A DNA stretch of 64,000 nucleotides from Clostridiaceae bacterium (lineage in GTDB: Bacteria > Bacillota > Clostridia > Lachnospirales > Lachnospiraceae): contig CAJTGF010000006.1 of assembly GCA_910575585.1 (NCBI GenBank), forward strand, positions 78,210 through 142,209. Reading direction: 5' to 3'. The notes beneath the pieces are model-generated. The model searched no databases. It worked only from the letters and a program-made list of their open reading frames with translations, and had not been told where the DNA came from. The position numbers were made by a program, and so were the translations under genes. Position 1 is the first letter of the stretch. Each line of letters opens with the position of its first letter. Positions 8,782 to 17,264 of this stretch are shown here, in pieces.

Positions 8782-9921
8782 ATGATACTACAGAGCAGGA
8801 GGGTGTGGATCGGGGGGCAGTTTTTGGAAGCCCAGCTGGAGATTTTAGACGGGAAGATCCAGGCAGTGTATCCATACGGCGCGAAAGCGGCAGACGAGGA
8901 TTACGGATGCAGGCGGGTTGTGCCGGGATTTATTGACATCCATACCCATGGCGCCTACGGATTTGATACCAACGACGGAGAGCCCCAGGGCCTTAGGGAC
9001 TGGATGAGGCGGATTCCCGAGGAGGGGGTTACGGGGATTCTTCCTACTACGGTCACCCAGATGCCGGAAGTCCTTACAAAAGCAGTGGCCAATGTAGCCA
9101 ATGTGGTGAAAGAGGGATACGAAGGCGCGCAGATCCTGGGGATCCATTTTGAGGGTCCTTACCTGGACATGGATTATAAGGGGGCGCAGCCGCCGGAGGC
9201 TATTGCCGAGCCTTCTGTGGAGCAGTTTAAGATGTATCAGGAAGCTGCGGACGGACTGATCAAGTATATCACGCTGGCTCCGGAACATGACAAGGATTTT
9301 GCCCTGACAAAGTACTGTAAGGAAACAGGGGTTGTGGTCAGCATGGGCCATTCTTCTGCCACCTATGAGCAGGCTATGATGGGGATCGCCAACGGAGCTA
9401 CGTCCATGACTCATGTGTTTAACGGCATGACCGCGTTCCATCACAGGAAGCCGGGACTGGTGGGGACGGCCATGAGAGTCAGGGATATTTATGGGGAAGT
9501 GATCACTGACGGATGCCACTCCCACTTAGCCGCCCTGAATGATTATGTGACAGCCAAGGGGCGTGATTTTACCATCATGATCACGGATTCCCTTCGGCCA
9601 AAGCACTGCCCGCCGGGAGGCGATTATGACCTGGGCGGACATGCCATTGAGATCAGCGAGACCGGGCTGGCTTACCTTAAGGGAACCACGACCATTGCAG
9701 GCAGCACCATGAACATGAACAAGGGACTTAAGATCATGGTGGAGAAAGCGCTGATTCCTTTTGATACGGCGCTGAACAGCTGTACCATTAATCCGGCAAG
9801 ATGCCTGGGCGTGGATGACCGTAAGGGGAAACTGACTGCCGGGTATGACGCGGATGTTGTGGTGCTGGAAGATGATTATACGGTTTGCCAGACATACTGC
9901 AGAGGGAAGAAGATGCTGTAA
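8782..9921 (+). CDS. nagA: N-acetylglucosamine-6-phosphate deacetylase
   Basis: NagA removes the acetyl group from GlcNAc-6-phosphate, giving glucosamine-6-phosphate and acetate in amino-sugar use and cell-wall recycling. It is an amidohydrolase-fold protein with metal-site His54 and His56 in DIHTHGAYG, Glu124 in HFEGPY, His residues in MGHSSAT and MTHVFNGM, substrate-binding DGCHSHL, and catalytic Asp269 in MITDSL. I chose the ATG at 8782 (379 residues) because GGGAGAAGG lies just upstream; an in-frame GTG-type start at 8740 would add 14 residues without a good ribosome site. No nagB lies beside it. A terminator follows at 9977. Confidence 0.95.
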   Translation: MILQSRRVWIGGQFLEAQLEILDGKIQAVYPYGAKAADEDYGCRRVVPGFIDIHTHGAYGFDTNDGEPQGLRDWMRRIPEEGVTGILPTTVTQMPEVLTKAVANVANVVKEGYEGAQILGIHFEGPYLDMDYKGAQPPEAIAEPSVEQFKMYQEAADGLIKYITLAPEHDKDFALTKYCKETGVVVSMGHSSATYEQAMMGIANGATSMTHVFNGMTAFHHRKPGLVGTAMRVRDIYGEVITDGCHSHLAALNDYVTAKGRDFTIMITDSLRPKHCPPGGDYDLGGHAIEISETGLAYLKGTTTIAGSTMNMNKGLKIMVEKALIPFDTALNSCTINPARCLGVDDRKGKLTAGYDADVVVLEDDYTVCQTYCRGKKML

Positions 9922-9922
9922 G

Positions 9923-9970
9923 AGATTGGTAGATTGGTAGATTGGCAGATTGGCAGATTGGCAGGTTGAT
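9923..9970 (+). repeat. 8-bp tandem repeat, AGATTGG(T/C)
   Basis: Five clean head-to-tail copies of an octamer begin 2 bp after the nagA stop: AGATTGGT twice, then AGATTGGC three times, then a degenerate AGGTTGAT. The same octamer in the opposite orientation occurs five times at 35282-35321, and a degenerate set lies at 23983-24006. Confidence 0.85.
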
Positions 9971-9976
9971 AGGAAT

Positions 9977-10011
9977 GAAAAGGGGACTGGCTGTGGGGCC
10001 GGTTCCTTTTC
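9977..10011 (+). terminator. Terminator of nagA
   Basis: The stem runs from AAAAGGGGACTGGC to GCCGGTTCCTTTT, with one bulged G and two G-U pairs. It ends in TTTTC on the plus strand. Confidence 0.55.
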
Positions 10012-10020
10012 TGCAAAGAA

Positions 10021-10054
10021 AAAAGCGGTAAAACTGTTTAGATTTACCGCCTTT
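10021..10054. terminator. Bidirectional terminator between convergent genes
   Basis: GCGGTAAA (10025-10032) pairs with TTTACCGC (10043-10050), flanked by A-runs on one side and CTTTT on the other. It suits both nagA and the minus-strand aminotransferase. Confidence 0.65.
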
Positions 10055-10065
10055 TCATAATTAGA

Positions 10066-11271
10066 TCAGCAGAACACATACCGAGACAACCGCTCAAACG
10101 CCTCCTGCACCCGGCTCAAAGGCAGAGCCAAATTCATGCGGATCGTATACGGTTTATTAAATGGACGCCCATCCTGCCAGATAACTCCCACATCCCATCC
10201 GGCTTTCAAAAGCTGGTCCATAGTCTTGTCATGTTTCTCACACCACTGGGAACAATCCAGATACAGCATATAGGTCCCCTGGGGCCTGCATAAAGTAACG
10301 CCCTCAAAATGGTCCTTTATGTAATTGCATGCGTAGTCAACATTGCCGCTTAACACCTGGCACAGTTCATCCACCCATTCCTGCCCATTTTGGCTGTAGG
10401 CTCCGATGAGGGCATGCATGGAAAGCACGTTCTGGGAATTGTAGTGGCACAGGGACGACTGTTTCAGAAGTCTGTCCCGAAGATACTTATTATAAACTAC
10501 ATGGTAGGACCCTACCAGGCCGGCCAGATTAAAGGTCTTGGAGGGCGCGTACACGGCGATGGTGCGGTTCTTTGCGTCCTCTGACACCGACTGGGTGGGG
10601 ATATGCCTGCGGCCGTCCAAAAGCAGGTCAGACCAGATCTCGTCGGACACCACCACACAGTCATTGGCCCGGTAAACTTCCATGGCCTTTTCGATCTCCC
10701 ACTGTTCCCATACCCGGCCGGTGGGATTGTGAGGCGAGCAGAACACGGCAAAGTGGATGGCATGTTCCTTTAACTTTTGATCCATGTCCTCATAATCCAT
10801 GCGCCAGACGCCGTCGTCATCCTGTACCATCTGGCTTAGTATCAGATGATACCCGGCATTGGTAAGGGCGCCGGTAAATCCCACATAGGTAGGAGCATGG
10901 AGCAGGATCTTATCCCCCGAAGAGCAAAATGCCTGGGCCGCGGCTACCACACATCCTAAAACCCCGTTCTCATATCCGATATGCTCCTTTGTCAGGCCGG
11001 TTACATGGTTCCTGACCTGCTGCCAGCGGATAACGCTGTCAAAATAAGCGTCGGAAAGATTAAAATATCCGAAAGCCGGATGGGAGGTTCTGGCAATGAT
11101 GGCGTCGGTGACAGCGGGGGCTGTGGGAAAATTCATGTCAGCCACCCACATTGGGATGATATCAAATCCCTCTTTGGGCCCGCCCGGAGCAGAAGGATCC
11201 TTGCCGGGGTTATCTACGGCGATGGAATCCATCCCATGCCGTTCCATAATAGACGTAAAATCGTATTTCAT
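10066..11271 (-). CDS. PatB/MalY-type PLP aminotransferase (cystathionine beta-lyase-like)
   Basis: A fold-type I PLP enzyme of the MalY/PatB group, which cleaves C-S bonds of cystathionine or related thioethers and sometimes transaminates. Seen: FDIIPMWVADMNFP near the N-terminus (a family hallmark), SPHNPTGR, SDEIWSDL with the cofactor-binding Asp, and YAPSKTFNLAGL with the PLP Lys, which is residue 247 counted from the upstream ATG at 11277. Two ATGs lie 6 bp apart; the inner one, giving MKYDF, has better spacing from GCAGG. The gene is 16 bp downstream of a HAD phosphatase gene on the same strand. The exact substrate cannot be told. Confidence 0.88.
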   Translation of the reverse strand: MKYDFTSIMERHGMDSIAVDNPGKDPSAPGGPKEGFDIIPMWVADMNFPTAPAVTDAIIARTSHPAFGYFNLSDAYFDSVIRWQQVRNHVTGLTKEHIGYENGVLGCVVAAAQAFCSSGDKILLHAPTYVGFTGALTNAGYHLILSQMVQDDDGVWRMDYEDMDQKLKEHAIHFAVFCSPHNPTGRVWEQWEIEKAMEVYRANDCVVVSDEIWSDLLLDGRRHIPTQSVSEDAKNRTIAVYAPSKTFNLAGLVGSYHVVYNKYLRDRLLKQSSLCHYNSQNVLSMHALIGAYSQNGQEWVDELCQVLSGNVDYACNYIKDHFEGVTLCRPQGTYMLYLDCSQWCEKHDKTMDQLLKAGWDVGVIWQDGRPFNKPYTIRMNLALPLSRVQEAFERLSRYVFC

Positions 11272-11287
11272 TATCATGCCTGCTTTC

Positions 11288-12139
11288 TTAGATCAGCCCG
11301 AAATGCCGGAACGCGTTGTAGATCCCGTCATCCATAAGGTCTGTGGTTATGTAATCCGCAATGGCTTTCAGCCCCTCTTTGGCATTGCCCATGGCGATGC
11401 CTGTGTTTACGCAGTCAAGCATCTCCGCGTCGTTCATCCCGTCGCCCAGGGCATAAGTATCCTTAATGTCGGCTTTCAGATGCTCCAGCAATATCCGGAT
11501 GGACGTGGACTTGTTGATCCCTGGCACGGACATCTCCCCGCTCTCCTCGCCAAAAAGGGGAACCGTACATCTTACCATATAAAACTGATCATGGAACGTA
11601 TCATAAATATCCTGATATTTGGAACCATTGGTCTCTAAAAAGCAGATTTTGTTAATGTCCGCCATGGGCATCTGGGCGGCAACGGTAAGGGCGTTGATAA
11701 AATGGCTGCCCTCCTTTTTCTTTGCCATAGCTGCCGGGTCATGCTCCACATCCCCGTACATGATCCATTCCAGGTGGGGGATCAGGTTTTTGGAGGCATA
11801 AAGGCCGGTATTGCTTTCCAAATAGAAATCGATCTTGTGGTCGTCAAAATACTTGGCAACATCGGCGGCCGTCTTAGGATCAATGGTCTCATGGAAGATC
11901 TCTTTGCCCTGTACCTCGATAAAGCCTCCGGCGGCTCCGATTACGCCGTCAAATCCTACTTCGGTGATAAAATCGTAGATCTCGGCTTTGCTCCTTCCGG
12001 TACAGAGATAGATCTGGTGGCCGTTTTGCCGGGCCTGCTGTACGGCCTTGATGGCAGACTCGGGAATAAACTCCGGGTTGGCGGAAGTGTTGACTAAAGT
12101 TCCGTCAATATCCAGAAAAATAATGCTCTTGTTATCCAT
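11288..12139 (-). CDS. Cof-type HAD-superfamily phosphatase
   Basis: A Mg-dependent hydrolase that probably dephosphorylates a sugar phosphate or nucleotide-like metabolite. Motif I is FLDIDGTLV, motif II is the Thr of LCTGRSK, and motif III/IV is ALGDGMNDAEML near the C-terminus, with a type C2 cap between. These are the marks of the Cof/YidA subfamily. I place the start at 12139 (MDNKSIIF) because AAGGAG sits 9 bp upstream; a TTG codon at 12163 would add 8 residues. It is probably co-transcribed with the downstream aminotransferase gene. The substrate is unknown. Confidence 0.88.
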   Translation of the reverse strand: MDNKSIIFLDIDGTLVNTSANPEFIPESAIKAVQQARQNGHQIYLCTGRSKAEIYDFITEVGFDGVIGAAGGFIEVQGKEIFHETIDPKTAADVAKYFDDHKIDFYLESNTGLYASKNLIPHLEWIMYGDVEHDPAAMAKKKEGSHFINALTVAAQMPMADINKICFLETNGSKYQDIYDTFHDQFYMVRCTVPLFGEESGEMSVPGINKSTSIRILLEHLKADIKDTYALGDGMNDAEMLDCVNTGIAMGNAKEGLKAIADYITTDLMDDGIYNAFRHFGLI

Positions 12140-12171
12140 ACTCACACGCTCCTTAATGATCAACTAAAAAA

Positions 12172-12540
12172 TTAATGCTTCTTGCTCTCTGATGCATCCA
12201 GTCTCTTTAACGCTTCCTCATCAGCCTTCTCCTCCTTGATCTCCCAATGGATCAGGAAGGTCAGAGCGGCGCGGAGAACGATGATAGCGGCAACTGTTAT
12301 GATCTCTGTAAGATCACGGACAATAACCGTACGCAGGATCTCGCTTCCCAGCTTAAATTCCAGCCCCAAAGCCATGCCAATAGCCAGATTCAGACGGATT
12401 TCAGGATTCTTTCTTACATAGTCCTGAATACCCCGAAGTCCTGCCAGCACAATAACGAACACGCCCACAAATTCAAACCCCACAATAGCGATGTCCACCA
12501 CATGCCGAAGCAACGCCTCCAATGCATGTAAAAACGCCAT
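12172..12540 (-). CDS. DUF1622-family small membrane protein
   Basis: A 122-residue protein with three predicted membrane helices (about 12-35, 50-70 and 78-97) and a charged C-terminal tail rich in Glu and Lys. The pattern GLRGIQDYVRK, IRLNLAIGMALGLEFKLGSEILRT and DLTEIITVAAIIVLRAAL split over helices 1-3 fits DUF1622, whose function is unknown. AAAGGGG lies 8 bp before the ATG. It is followed at 33 bp by the HAD gene on the same strand, so the three genes 12540-10066 may form one unit. Confidence 0.8.
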   Translation of the reverse strand: MAFLHALEALLRHVVDIAIVGFEFVGVFVIVLAGLRGIQDYVRKNPEIRLNLAIGMALGLEFKLGSEILRTVIVRDLTEIITVAAIIVLRAALTFLIHWEIKEEKADEEALKRLDASESKKH

Positions 12541-12624
12541 AAAAATACCCCTTTCCGCGGCTTTTATCCGCTGTAGTCACAAATTTAGATGAAAACAGTT
12601 CCCTATAAACAGGCAAAACGACCG

Positions 12625-13725
12625 TCAGTTAGATTTCACTTCTTTCCACAGATCATTGTAAATACTGTCCACCTCATCTCCAAGATACTGGAATACCTCG
12701 CAGTTGTCAAGTGATTCTATATCCGGAAACAGTGCTTTATTGTTTTGAAGCTCCTCATCCAGCAGATCAAAGGCGCCTTTGTTGGGTGTGGCATAAGTAA
12801 TGTACTCAAAATTCATTTTGGCGATCTCCGGGCGGCACAGGAAATTGATCCAGGCTTCCGCGTTTTCCTTATTCTTGGCGTTGGACGGGATCACCCAGGA
12901 GTCGATCCACACATTGGTGCCTTCCTGAGGGATCACGTATTCCAGATCATAAGCCAGGCCCTGGGCCGCCACTTCCTCCTGGATATAGAGCATTTCCCCG
13001 GAATAGATGACACCTACCGCGGCCTCGCCGCCGATCATCTTATCCCTGACCTGGTCGATTACATAGGCTTGTACCAAAGGTTTTTGCCGGATCAGCAGAT
13101 CTTTGGCCTCAAGGAGCTCTGCCTCATCCGTGGAATTCATGGAATGTCCCAGAGATTTTAAGGCCACCATAAAGGCGTCCCGCACGCTGTCCTGCATCAG
13201 GATCTCGCCGTTAAACTTCTCGTCCCACAGATCCGACCAGCGGGTTGGCACATCCTCTGGCGCCACCATGGAAGTATTGTAAAGGATTCCCACGGTACCC
13301 CAGCAGTAGGGGACGGAATATTTATTTTCCGGGTCAAAACTTTTGGAACGCTCCATGTACAAAGGATCGATCTGGCTCACATTGGGGACATTCTCAAAGT
13401 TGATCTCTGCCAGCATGTTGTTTTCCACCATCTTCTGGATCATGTAATCAGAAGGACACACCACGTCGTAGGTTCTGCCTCCCGCTTCAATGACCGGGTA
13501 CATATCTTCGTTGGTCTCAAACATGTCGTAGATGACTTTGATCCCGGTCTCCTCCTCAAACATGGAGATGACCTCCTCGTCAATGTACTCTCCCCAGTTG
13601 TAAACATACACCTCCCCGGCGTCCCCCTGACTGCCGGAATTACCGCCTTTGCCGCCGCAGCCTCCCAAAACGGCGCAGGAGCCCAGGGCAAGAGCCAAAA
13701 TCATACCGAAACTGTTCTTTTTCAT
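12625..13725 (-). CDS. potD: Spermidine/putrescine-binding lipoprotein
   Basis: The extracytoplasmic binding subunit of a polyamine ABC importer. A lipoprotein signal (MKKNSFGMILALALG) ends in lipobox LGGC with the lipidated Cys23, followed by a Gly/Ser linker. The mature protein shows the PotD pattern VYNWGEYIDEEVI, VVCPSDYMIQKM, PYCWGTVGILYN, and NVWIDSWVIP. It is the last gene of the xre-potA-potB-potC-potD unit, 29 bp after potC, with AGGAGGG before the start. Whether spermidine or putrescine is preferred cannot be read from sequence. Confidence 0.94.
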   Translation of the reverse strand: MKKNSFGMILALALGSCAVLGGCGGKGGNSGSQGDAGEVYVYNWGEYIDEEVISMFEEETGIKVIYDMFETNEDMYPVIEAGGRTYDVVCPSDYMIQKMVENNMLAEINFENVPNVSQIDPLYMERSKSFDPENKYSVPYCWGTVGILYNTSMVAPEDVPTRWSDLWDEKFNGEILMQDSVRDAFMVALKSLGHSMNSTDEAELLEAKDLLIRQKPLVQAYVIDQVRDKMIGGEAAVGVIYSGEMLYIQEEVAAQGLAYDLEYVIPQEGTNVWIDSWVIPSNAKNKENAEAWINFLCRPEIAKMNFEYITYATPNKGAFDLLDEELQNNKALFPDIESLDNCEVFQYLGDEVDSIYNDLWKEVKSN

Positions 13726-13754
13726 AAATAAGATCCCTCCTGTACATTGTAAGA

Positions 13755-14552
13755 TTAACGCCCTTCCTGCCGCTTATGGGGCGCGAAATTCGTAATGATC
13801 AGCAGCACCAGCACGGTCACGAAGATGATGGTGGACAAGGCGTACATAGACGGCTTGATCCCTCGGCGAACCTCGCTGTAGATCAGGGTAGACAAGGTAT
13901 TGATGCCTGCTCCCTTGGTAAAATGGGTAATGATAAAGTCGTCAAGGGACATGGTAAATGCCAGAAGAAACCCTGACAAGACCCCGGGCAGGATATCCGG
14001 GAACACTACCTTAAAAAACGCGTATATGGGAGATGCCCCCAGATCCAGAGCCGCCTCATAGACGCTTTTATTGGTCTGTTTTAACTTTGGCATGACGCTT
14101 AAGATCACATAAGGGATGTTAAACGTAATGTGGGCGATCAAAATCGTCTGAAAACCCAGGGAGATCCCAAAGGCGATAAATGCCAGCATCAGGGAGATGC
14201 CTGTGACGATATCCGCATTCAGCATGGGGATGTTGGTGATCCCCATAATAACGGTTTTGGGAAGCGGTTTCATGGCGCTGATGGCAATGGCCGCCGCCGT
14301 GCCGATGATGGTGGCGAAAAGAGCCGACGCAAAGGCGATGACCAGCGTATTCTGCAGCGCGTTCATAATGGTGGCGCTCTCAAACATCTCCCCATACCAG
14401 CGCAGCGTAAATCCCCCCCACTGGGTCCGCGACTTGGAATTGCTGAAAGAGAGCACCATCAGCGTGGCAATGGGGGCGTAGAGGAATACCATGATCATCA
14501 CCAGATAAAAATCCTGGGCGATCCGCTTTAAATTGTCTTTTGTCCGTTTCAT
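13755..14552 (-). CDS. potC: Polyamine ABC transporter permease PotC
   Basis: An inner-membrane subunit of the polyamine importer, 265 residues with about six helices. The EAA loop that contacts PotA is seen as EAALDLGASPIYAFFKVVFPDILPG, quoted here in part: EAALDLGAS. FSNSKSRTQWGGFTLRWYGE near the N-terminus is typical of PotC. The ATG at 14552 overlaps the potB stop by one base (TGATG), so the two are coupled; a TTG one codon upstream is less likely. Confidence 0.94.
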   Translation of the reverse strand: MKRTKDNLKRIAQDFYLVMIMVFLYAPIATLMVLSFSNSKSRTQWGGFTLRWYGEMFESATIMNALQNTLVIAFASALFATIIGTAAAIAISAMKPLPKTVIMGITNIPMLNADIVTGISLMLAFIAFGISLGFQTILIAHITFNIPYVILSVMPKLKQTNKSVYEAALDLGASPIYAFFKVVFPDILPGVLSGFLLAFTMSLDDFIITHFTKGAGINTLSTLIYSEVRRGIKPSMYALSTIIFVTVLVLLIITNFAPHKRQEGR

Positions 14553-15364
14553 CAAAATGCGCTTCCCTCCCCATTCTTATCGTATTTGGCAATGAGAGCC
14601 ATGCTTGCAAGGATAAACACCATCAGGACCAGGGAAAGGCCGGAGCCTAAATGCCAGTTGCTCCCCCTTGTAAATTCCTGCTCGATCACATTGCCGATCA
14701 GGAGGATCTTGCTGCCTCCCAGCAGGTTGGAGATGACAAAGGTGGTGAGAGCAGGCACAAAGACCATGGTTATGCCGCTGATAATGCCCGGAACGCTTAA
14801 GGGGAACCAGATCAGCACAAGGGTCTGCCAGAAATTGGCTCCCAGATCCTGGGCGGCGTTTATGGTGTTGTCGTCAATCTTGCACAGTACATTGTAAATA
14901 GGAAGCACCATAAAAGGCAGGAAGTTATACACCATGCCCAAAACGATAGCTCCCGGGGTATTGATAAGGGACTGGGTAGGCAGATGCAGGGAGGAGAGGA
15001 TGCCGTTGATGACTCCGTTTCTCTCCAGAAGGGTCTGCCAGGCCAGGGTCCTTAAAAGGAAATTCATCCACATGGGAAGGATGAAGATAAATACCACAAA
15101 ACTGCCTTTGCCGATTCCGCGTTTCCGCAGGATCATGGCCAGAGGATAGGCCAGGACCAGGCATATGAGGGTGCTGACAAAGGACAGTCCCAGGGACAGC
15201 CACAGCGCCTTGGCGTGTTCCGCCGTGGTGATGGAGATGATATTGGCCAGGGTAAATGCCCCGGTACGGTCGGTGAGTCCGTAGTACACGATCAGAAGCA
15301 GGGGGATCACCGTAAATCCCACCATCCACACCAGATAGGGGCCGGATAATAATTTTTTACTCAT
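14552..15364 (-). CDS. potB: Polyamine ABC transporter permease PotB
   Basis: The second membrane subunit of the importer, 270 residues with six predicted helices. The EAA-type loop appears as [20 protein letters not shown], and [11 protein letters not shown] and [13 protein letters not shown] are typical of PotB. The start codon overlaps the end of potA by 8 bp (ATGAGTAA), which indicates coupled translation. It pairs with PotC to form the channel. Confidence 0.94.
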   Translation of the reverse strand: MSKKLLSGPYLVWMVGFTVIPLLLIVYYGLTDRTGAFTLANIISITTAEHAKALWLSLGLSFVSTLICLVLAYPLAMILRKRGIGKGSFVVFIFILPMWMNFLLRTLAWQTLLERNGVINGILSSLHLPTQSLINTPGAIVLGMVYNFLPFMVLPIYNVLCKIDDNTINAAQDLGANFWQTLVLIWFPLSVPGIISGITMVFVPALTTFVISNLLGGSKILLIGNVIEQEFTRGSNWHLGSGLSLVLMVFILASMALIAKYDKNGEGSAF

Positions 15365-16430
15365 TGACTCCCACGGCCTCCTCGTCCTCTGATGCGGGTT
15401 TATTCATGATCTGGATGTCAAAGGGGTCAACATGGATGCCCACTTCCCTGCCTACGGGACACATATCCGTAGAGTGGACCAGCCACTCAAAACCGTCCGG
15501 AGTCGTGACCTCCATCTCATAGTGGACGCCCTTAAAGATCAGGTGGGTACACACGCCGGTCAGCGTCCCCTTATCCGGGCTTACCAGGTCAATATCCTCG
15601 GGGCGGATGACCACATCCACAGGCGCGTTGCTGCCGAAGCCTTTATCTACGCAGGCGAACCGGGCGCCGAAGATCTCCACCAGCTCATCCCGTATCATGG
15701 TGCCGTGAACGATGTTGCTCTCTCCGATAAAGTCAGCCACGAAAGCATTTTCCGGCTCGTTGTAGATCTGCTCCGGAGTTCCCATCTGCTGGATATATCC
15801 CTGATTCATGACCACAATGGTGTCCGACATGGTCAGGGCCTCTTCCTGGTCGTGGGTCACATAGATGAACGTGATGCCCAGCTCATTTTTCAGGCGTATC
15901 AGCTCGTACTGCATATCCTGGCGCAGCTTTAAGTCCAGAGCGCCCAAAGGTTCATCCAATAAAAGGACTCTGGGTTCGTTGACAATGGCCCGGGCGATGG
16001 CGATGCGCTGCTGCTGGCCGCCGCTTAATGAGTCTACGCTGCGGTTTTCATAGCCGTCTAAGTTCACCAGCTTTAAGGCATACCGGATTTTATCCTGTAT
16101 ATAGGATCTGGGTTTGTTTTTGATCTTAAGGCCAAAGGCGATATTTTCCGCGATATTCATGTGGGTGAACAGGGCGTATTTCTGGAAGACCGTGTTTAGC
16201 TGCCGTTTGTTGGGAGGCAGGTTTGAGATATCCTGGCCGTCAAAGATCACCTTGCCTGCATCGGCGCGCTCAAATCCGCCGATGATCCGCAGGGTAGTGG
16301 TTTTACCGCAGCCGCTGGGACCTAAGAGAGTCACAAAGGTGTTCTCTTTTACAGAAAGGTTTAGATCATCCAATACCAGAGTCCCGTCAAAACTTTTGGA
16401 TACGCTGACTAAATCGATGAGACTGCTCAT
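15357..16430 (-). CDS. potA: Polyamine ABC transporter ATPase PotA
   Basis: The ATP-hydrolysing subunit. Walker A GPSGCGKT (37-44), Q-loop QKYALF, signature [10 protein letters not shown], Walker [12 protein letters not shown] and H-loop THDQEEA are all present. The C-terminal ~120 residues ([13 protein letters not shown] onwards) form the TOBE regulatory domain usual for PotA/MalK-type ATPases. AGGAGGAAGCCAT precedes the ATG. It lies 34 bp behind the XRE-cupin regulator gene, the usual Firmicutes order. Confidence 0.95.
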   Translation of the reverse strand: MSSLIDLVSVSKSFDGTLVLDDLNLSVKENTFVTLLGPSGCGKTTTLRIIGGFERADAGKVIFDGQDISNLPPNKRQLNTVFQKYALFTHMNIAENIAFGLKIKNKPRSYIQDKIRYALKLVNLDGYENRSVDSLSGGQQQRIAIARAIVNEPRVLLLDEPLGALDLKLRQDMQYELIRLKNELGITFIYVTHDQEEALTMSDTIVVMNQGYIQQMGTPEQIYNEPENAFVADFIGESNIVHGTMIRDELVEIFGARFACVDKGFGSNAPVDVVIRPEDIDLVSPDKGTLTGVCTHLIFKGVHYEMEVTTPDGFEWLVHSTDMCPVGREVGIHVDPFDIQIMNKPASEDEEAVGVNE

Positions 16431-16464
16431 ATGGCTTCCTCCTGGTTTCTTAAAGTATAGTAGA

Positions 16465-16998
16465 TCAAAAGCTTGGCGGGGAAGTGACCCAGAGAATCAC
16501 GGCTCCTGCCTTGCTGGTCAGGTAATGCTTTTTGTCAGGGGTGAAGTAGAAAGACTCTCCCTTTTTGGCCTTATGGACTTTGCTTCCCAGATGGATGGCC
16601 ACGGTCCCCTGAAGCACATAGCCAAACTCTTCCCCTTCATGGGGATTGTCCGGGTAGGTCTCCCCTCCCGGCTCCAGAGTCAGCATGATCGGCTCCATAA
16701 CGTTTTTCTGGGCATTGGGAATGATCCACTTGATCTCATTTTTCAATTCGGGATCCTTTTTTTCAAAATAATCGGACTTGCCGAAAACGATCTGTTCTTC
16801 CGGCGTCTCGTTGAAGAACTCCCCAAGGGTGGTGCCGAGACACTGAAGGATGTCCATGAGGGTGGCTATGGAAGGGGATGTTAAGTTCCGTTCCAGCTGG
16901 GAGATAAACCCCTTTGACAGCTCCGCCCGGTCTGCCAGCTCCTCCTGGGTAAGTCCTTTCAGGATGCGAAGCTCTTTCAGCTTTAAACCGATATCCAT
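16465..16998 (-). CDS. XRE-family regulator with C-terminal cupin (PuuR-like)
   Basis: This protein probably senses polyamine and controls the pot operon that it heads. Residues 1-60 are an XRE helix-turn-helix ([30 protein letters not shown]). Residues ~105-175 are a cupin barrel with the [15 protein letters not shown] and [10 protein letters not shown] metal/ligand motifs. This architecture is that of PuuR and related regulators beside potABCD in many Firmicutes. Its promoter carries two repeats of the kind such a regulator would bind (17097-17112 and 17135-17151). AAAGGAG precedes the ATG. The ligand is inferred from context, not seen. Confidence 0.9.
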   Translation of the reverse strand: MDIGLKLKELRILKGLTQEELADRAELSKGFISQLERNLTSPSIATLMDILQCLGTTLGEFFNETPEEQIVFGKSDYFEKKDPELKNEIKWIIPNAQKNVMEPIMLTLEPGGETYPDNPHEGEEFGYVLQGTVAIHLGSKVHKAKKGESFYFTPDKKHYLTSKAGAVILWVTSPPSF

Positions 16999-17096
16999 TG
17001 CTGCTCCTTTCCCAGACGGCTTTGCCGGTCTGCGCCGGGAAAGCGGGGAAAAACCCGCGTTTCCACGGCATTAATCTTAGGTAATCCGAACAAAAA

Positions 17097-17112
17097 GTTT
17101 ACTAATACTAAC
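17097..17112. promoter_or_regulatory. Putative XRE-cupin operator, overlapping the -10
   Basis: GTTTACTAATACTAAC matches the site at 17135 over AAAGTTTA(C/G)TAATA. It covers the -10 of the minus-strand pot promoter, a position suited to repression. Confidence 0.5.
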
Positions 17113-17133
17113 TGACACCAAACATAATCTCAA
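17105..17133 (-). promoter_or_regulatory. Promoter of the xre-potABCD operon
   Basis: On the minus strand TTGAGA (17128-17133) and TAGTAT (17105-17110) are spaced by exactly 17 bp. The two operator-like repeats flank and overlap it. Confidence 0.6.
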
Positions 17134-17134
17134 A

Positions 17135-17151
17135 GTTTAGTAATAATAAAC
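17135..17151. promoter_or_regulatory. Putative XRE-cupin operator, abutting the -35
   Basis: GTTTAGTAATAATAAAC has inverted ends GTTTA and TAAAC and starts 2 bp beyond the -35 of the pot promoter. Start-to-start distance to the other site is 38 bp, between three and four helical turns. Confidence 0.5.
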
Positions 17152-17264
17152 AAAGAGCAACTACCATTATACAGAAAAATATATCGCTGTCAATAGATTT
17201 TTTGAGAAATGTATGATATTATATCCTTAGGTAAAAATAAGAGGAATTTAGGAGGGTCAGTAAG

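Noticed and set aside
9923..9970. Possible CRISPR array
   Set aside because: Units are 8 bp with no spacers and no cas genes; a simple tandem repeat explains it.
16114..16884. Plus-strand frame of 256 codons over potA and the regulator
   Set aside because: Antisense to two secure genes; no start signal and no recognisable protein.
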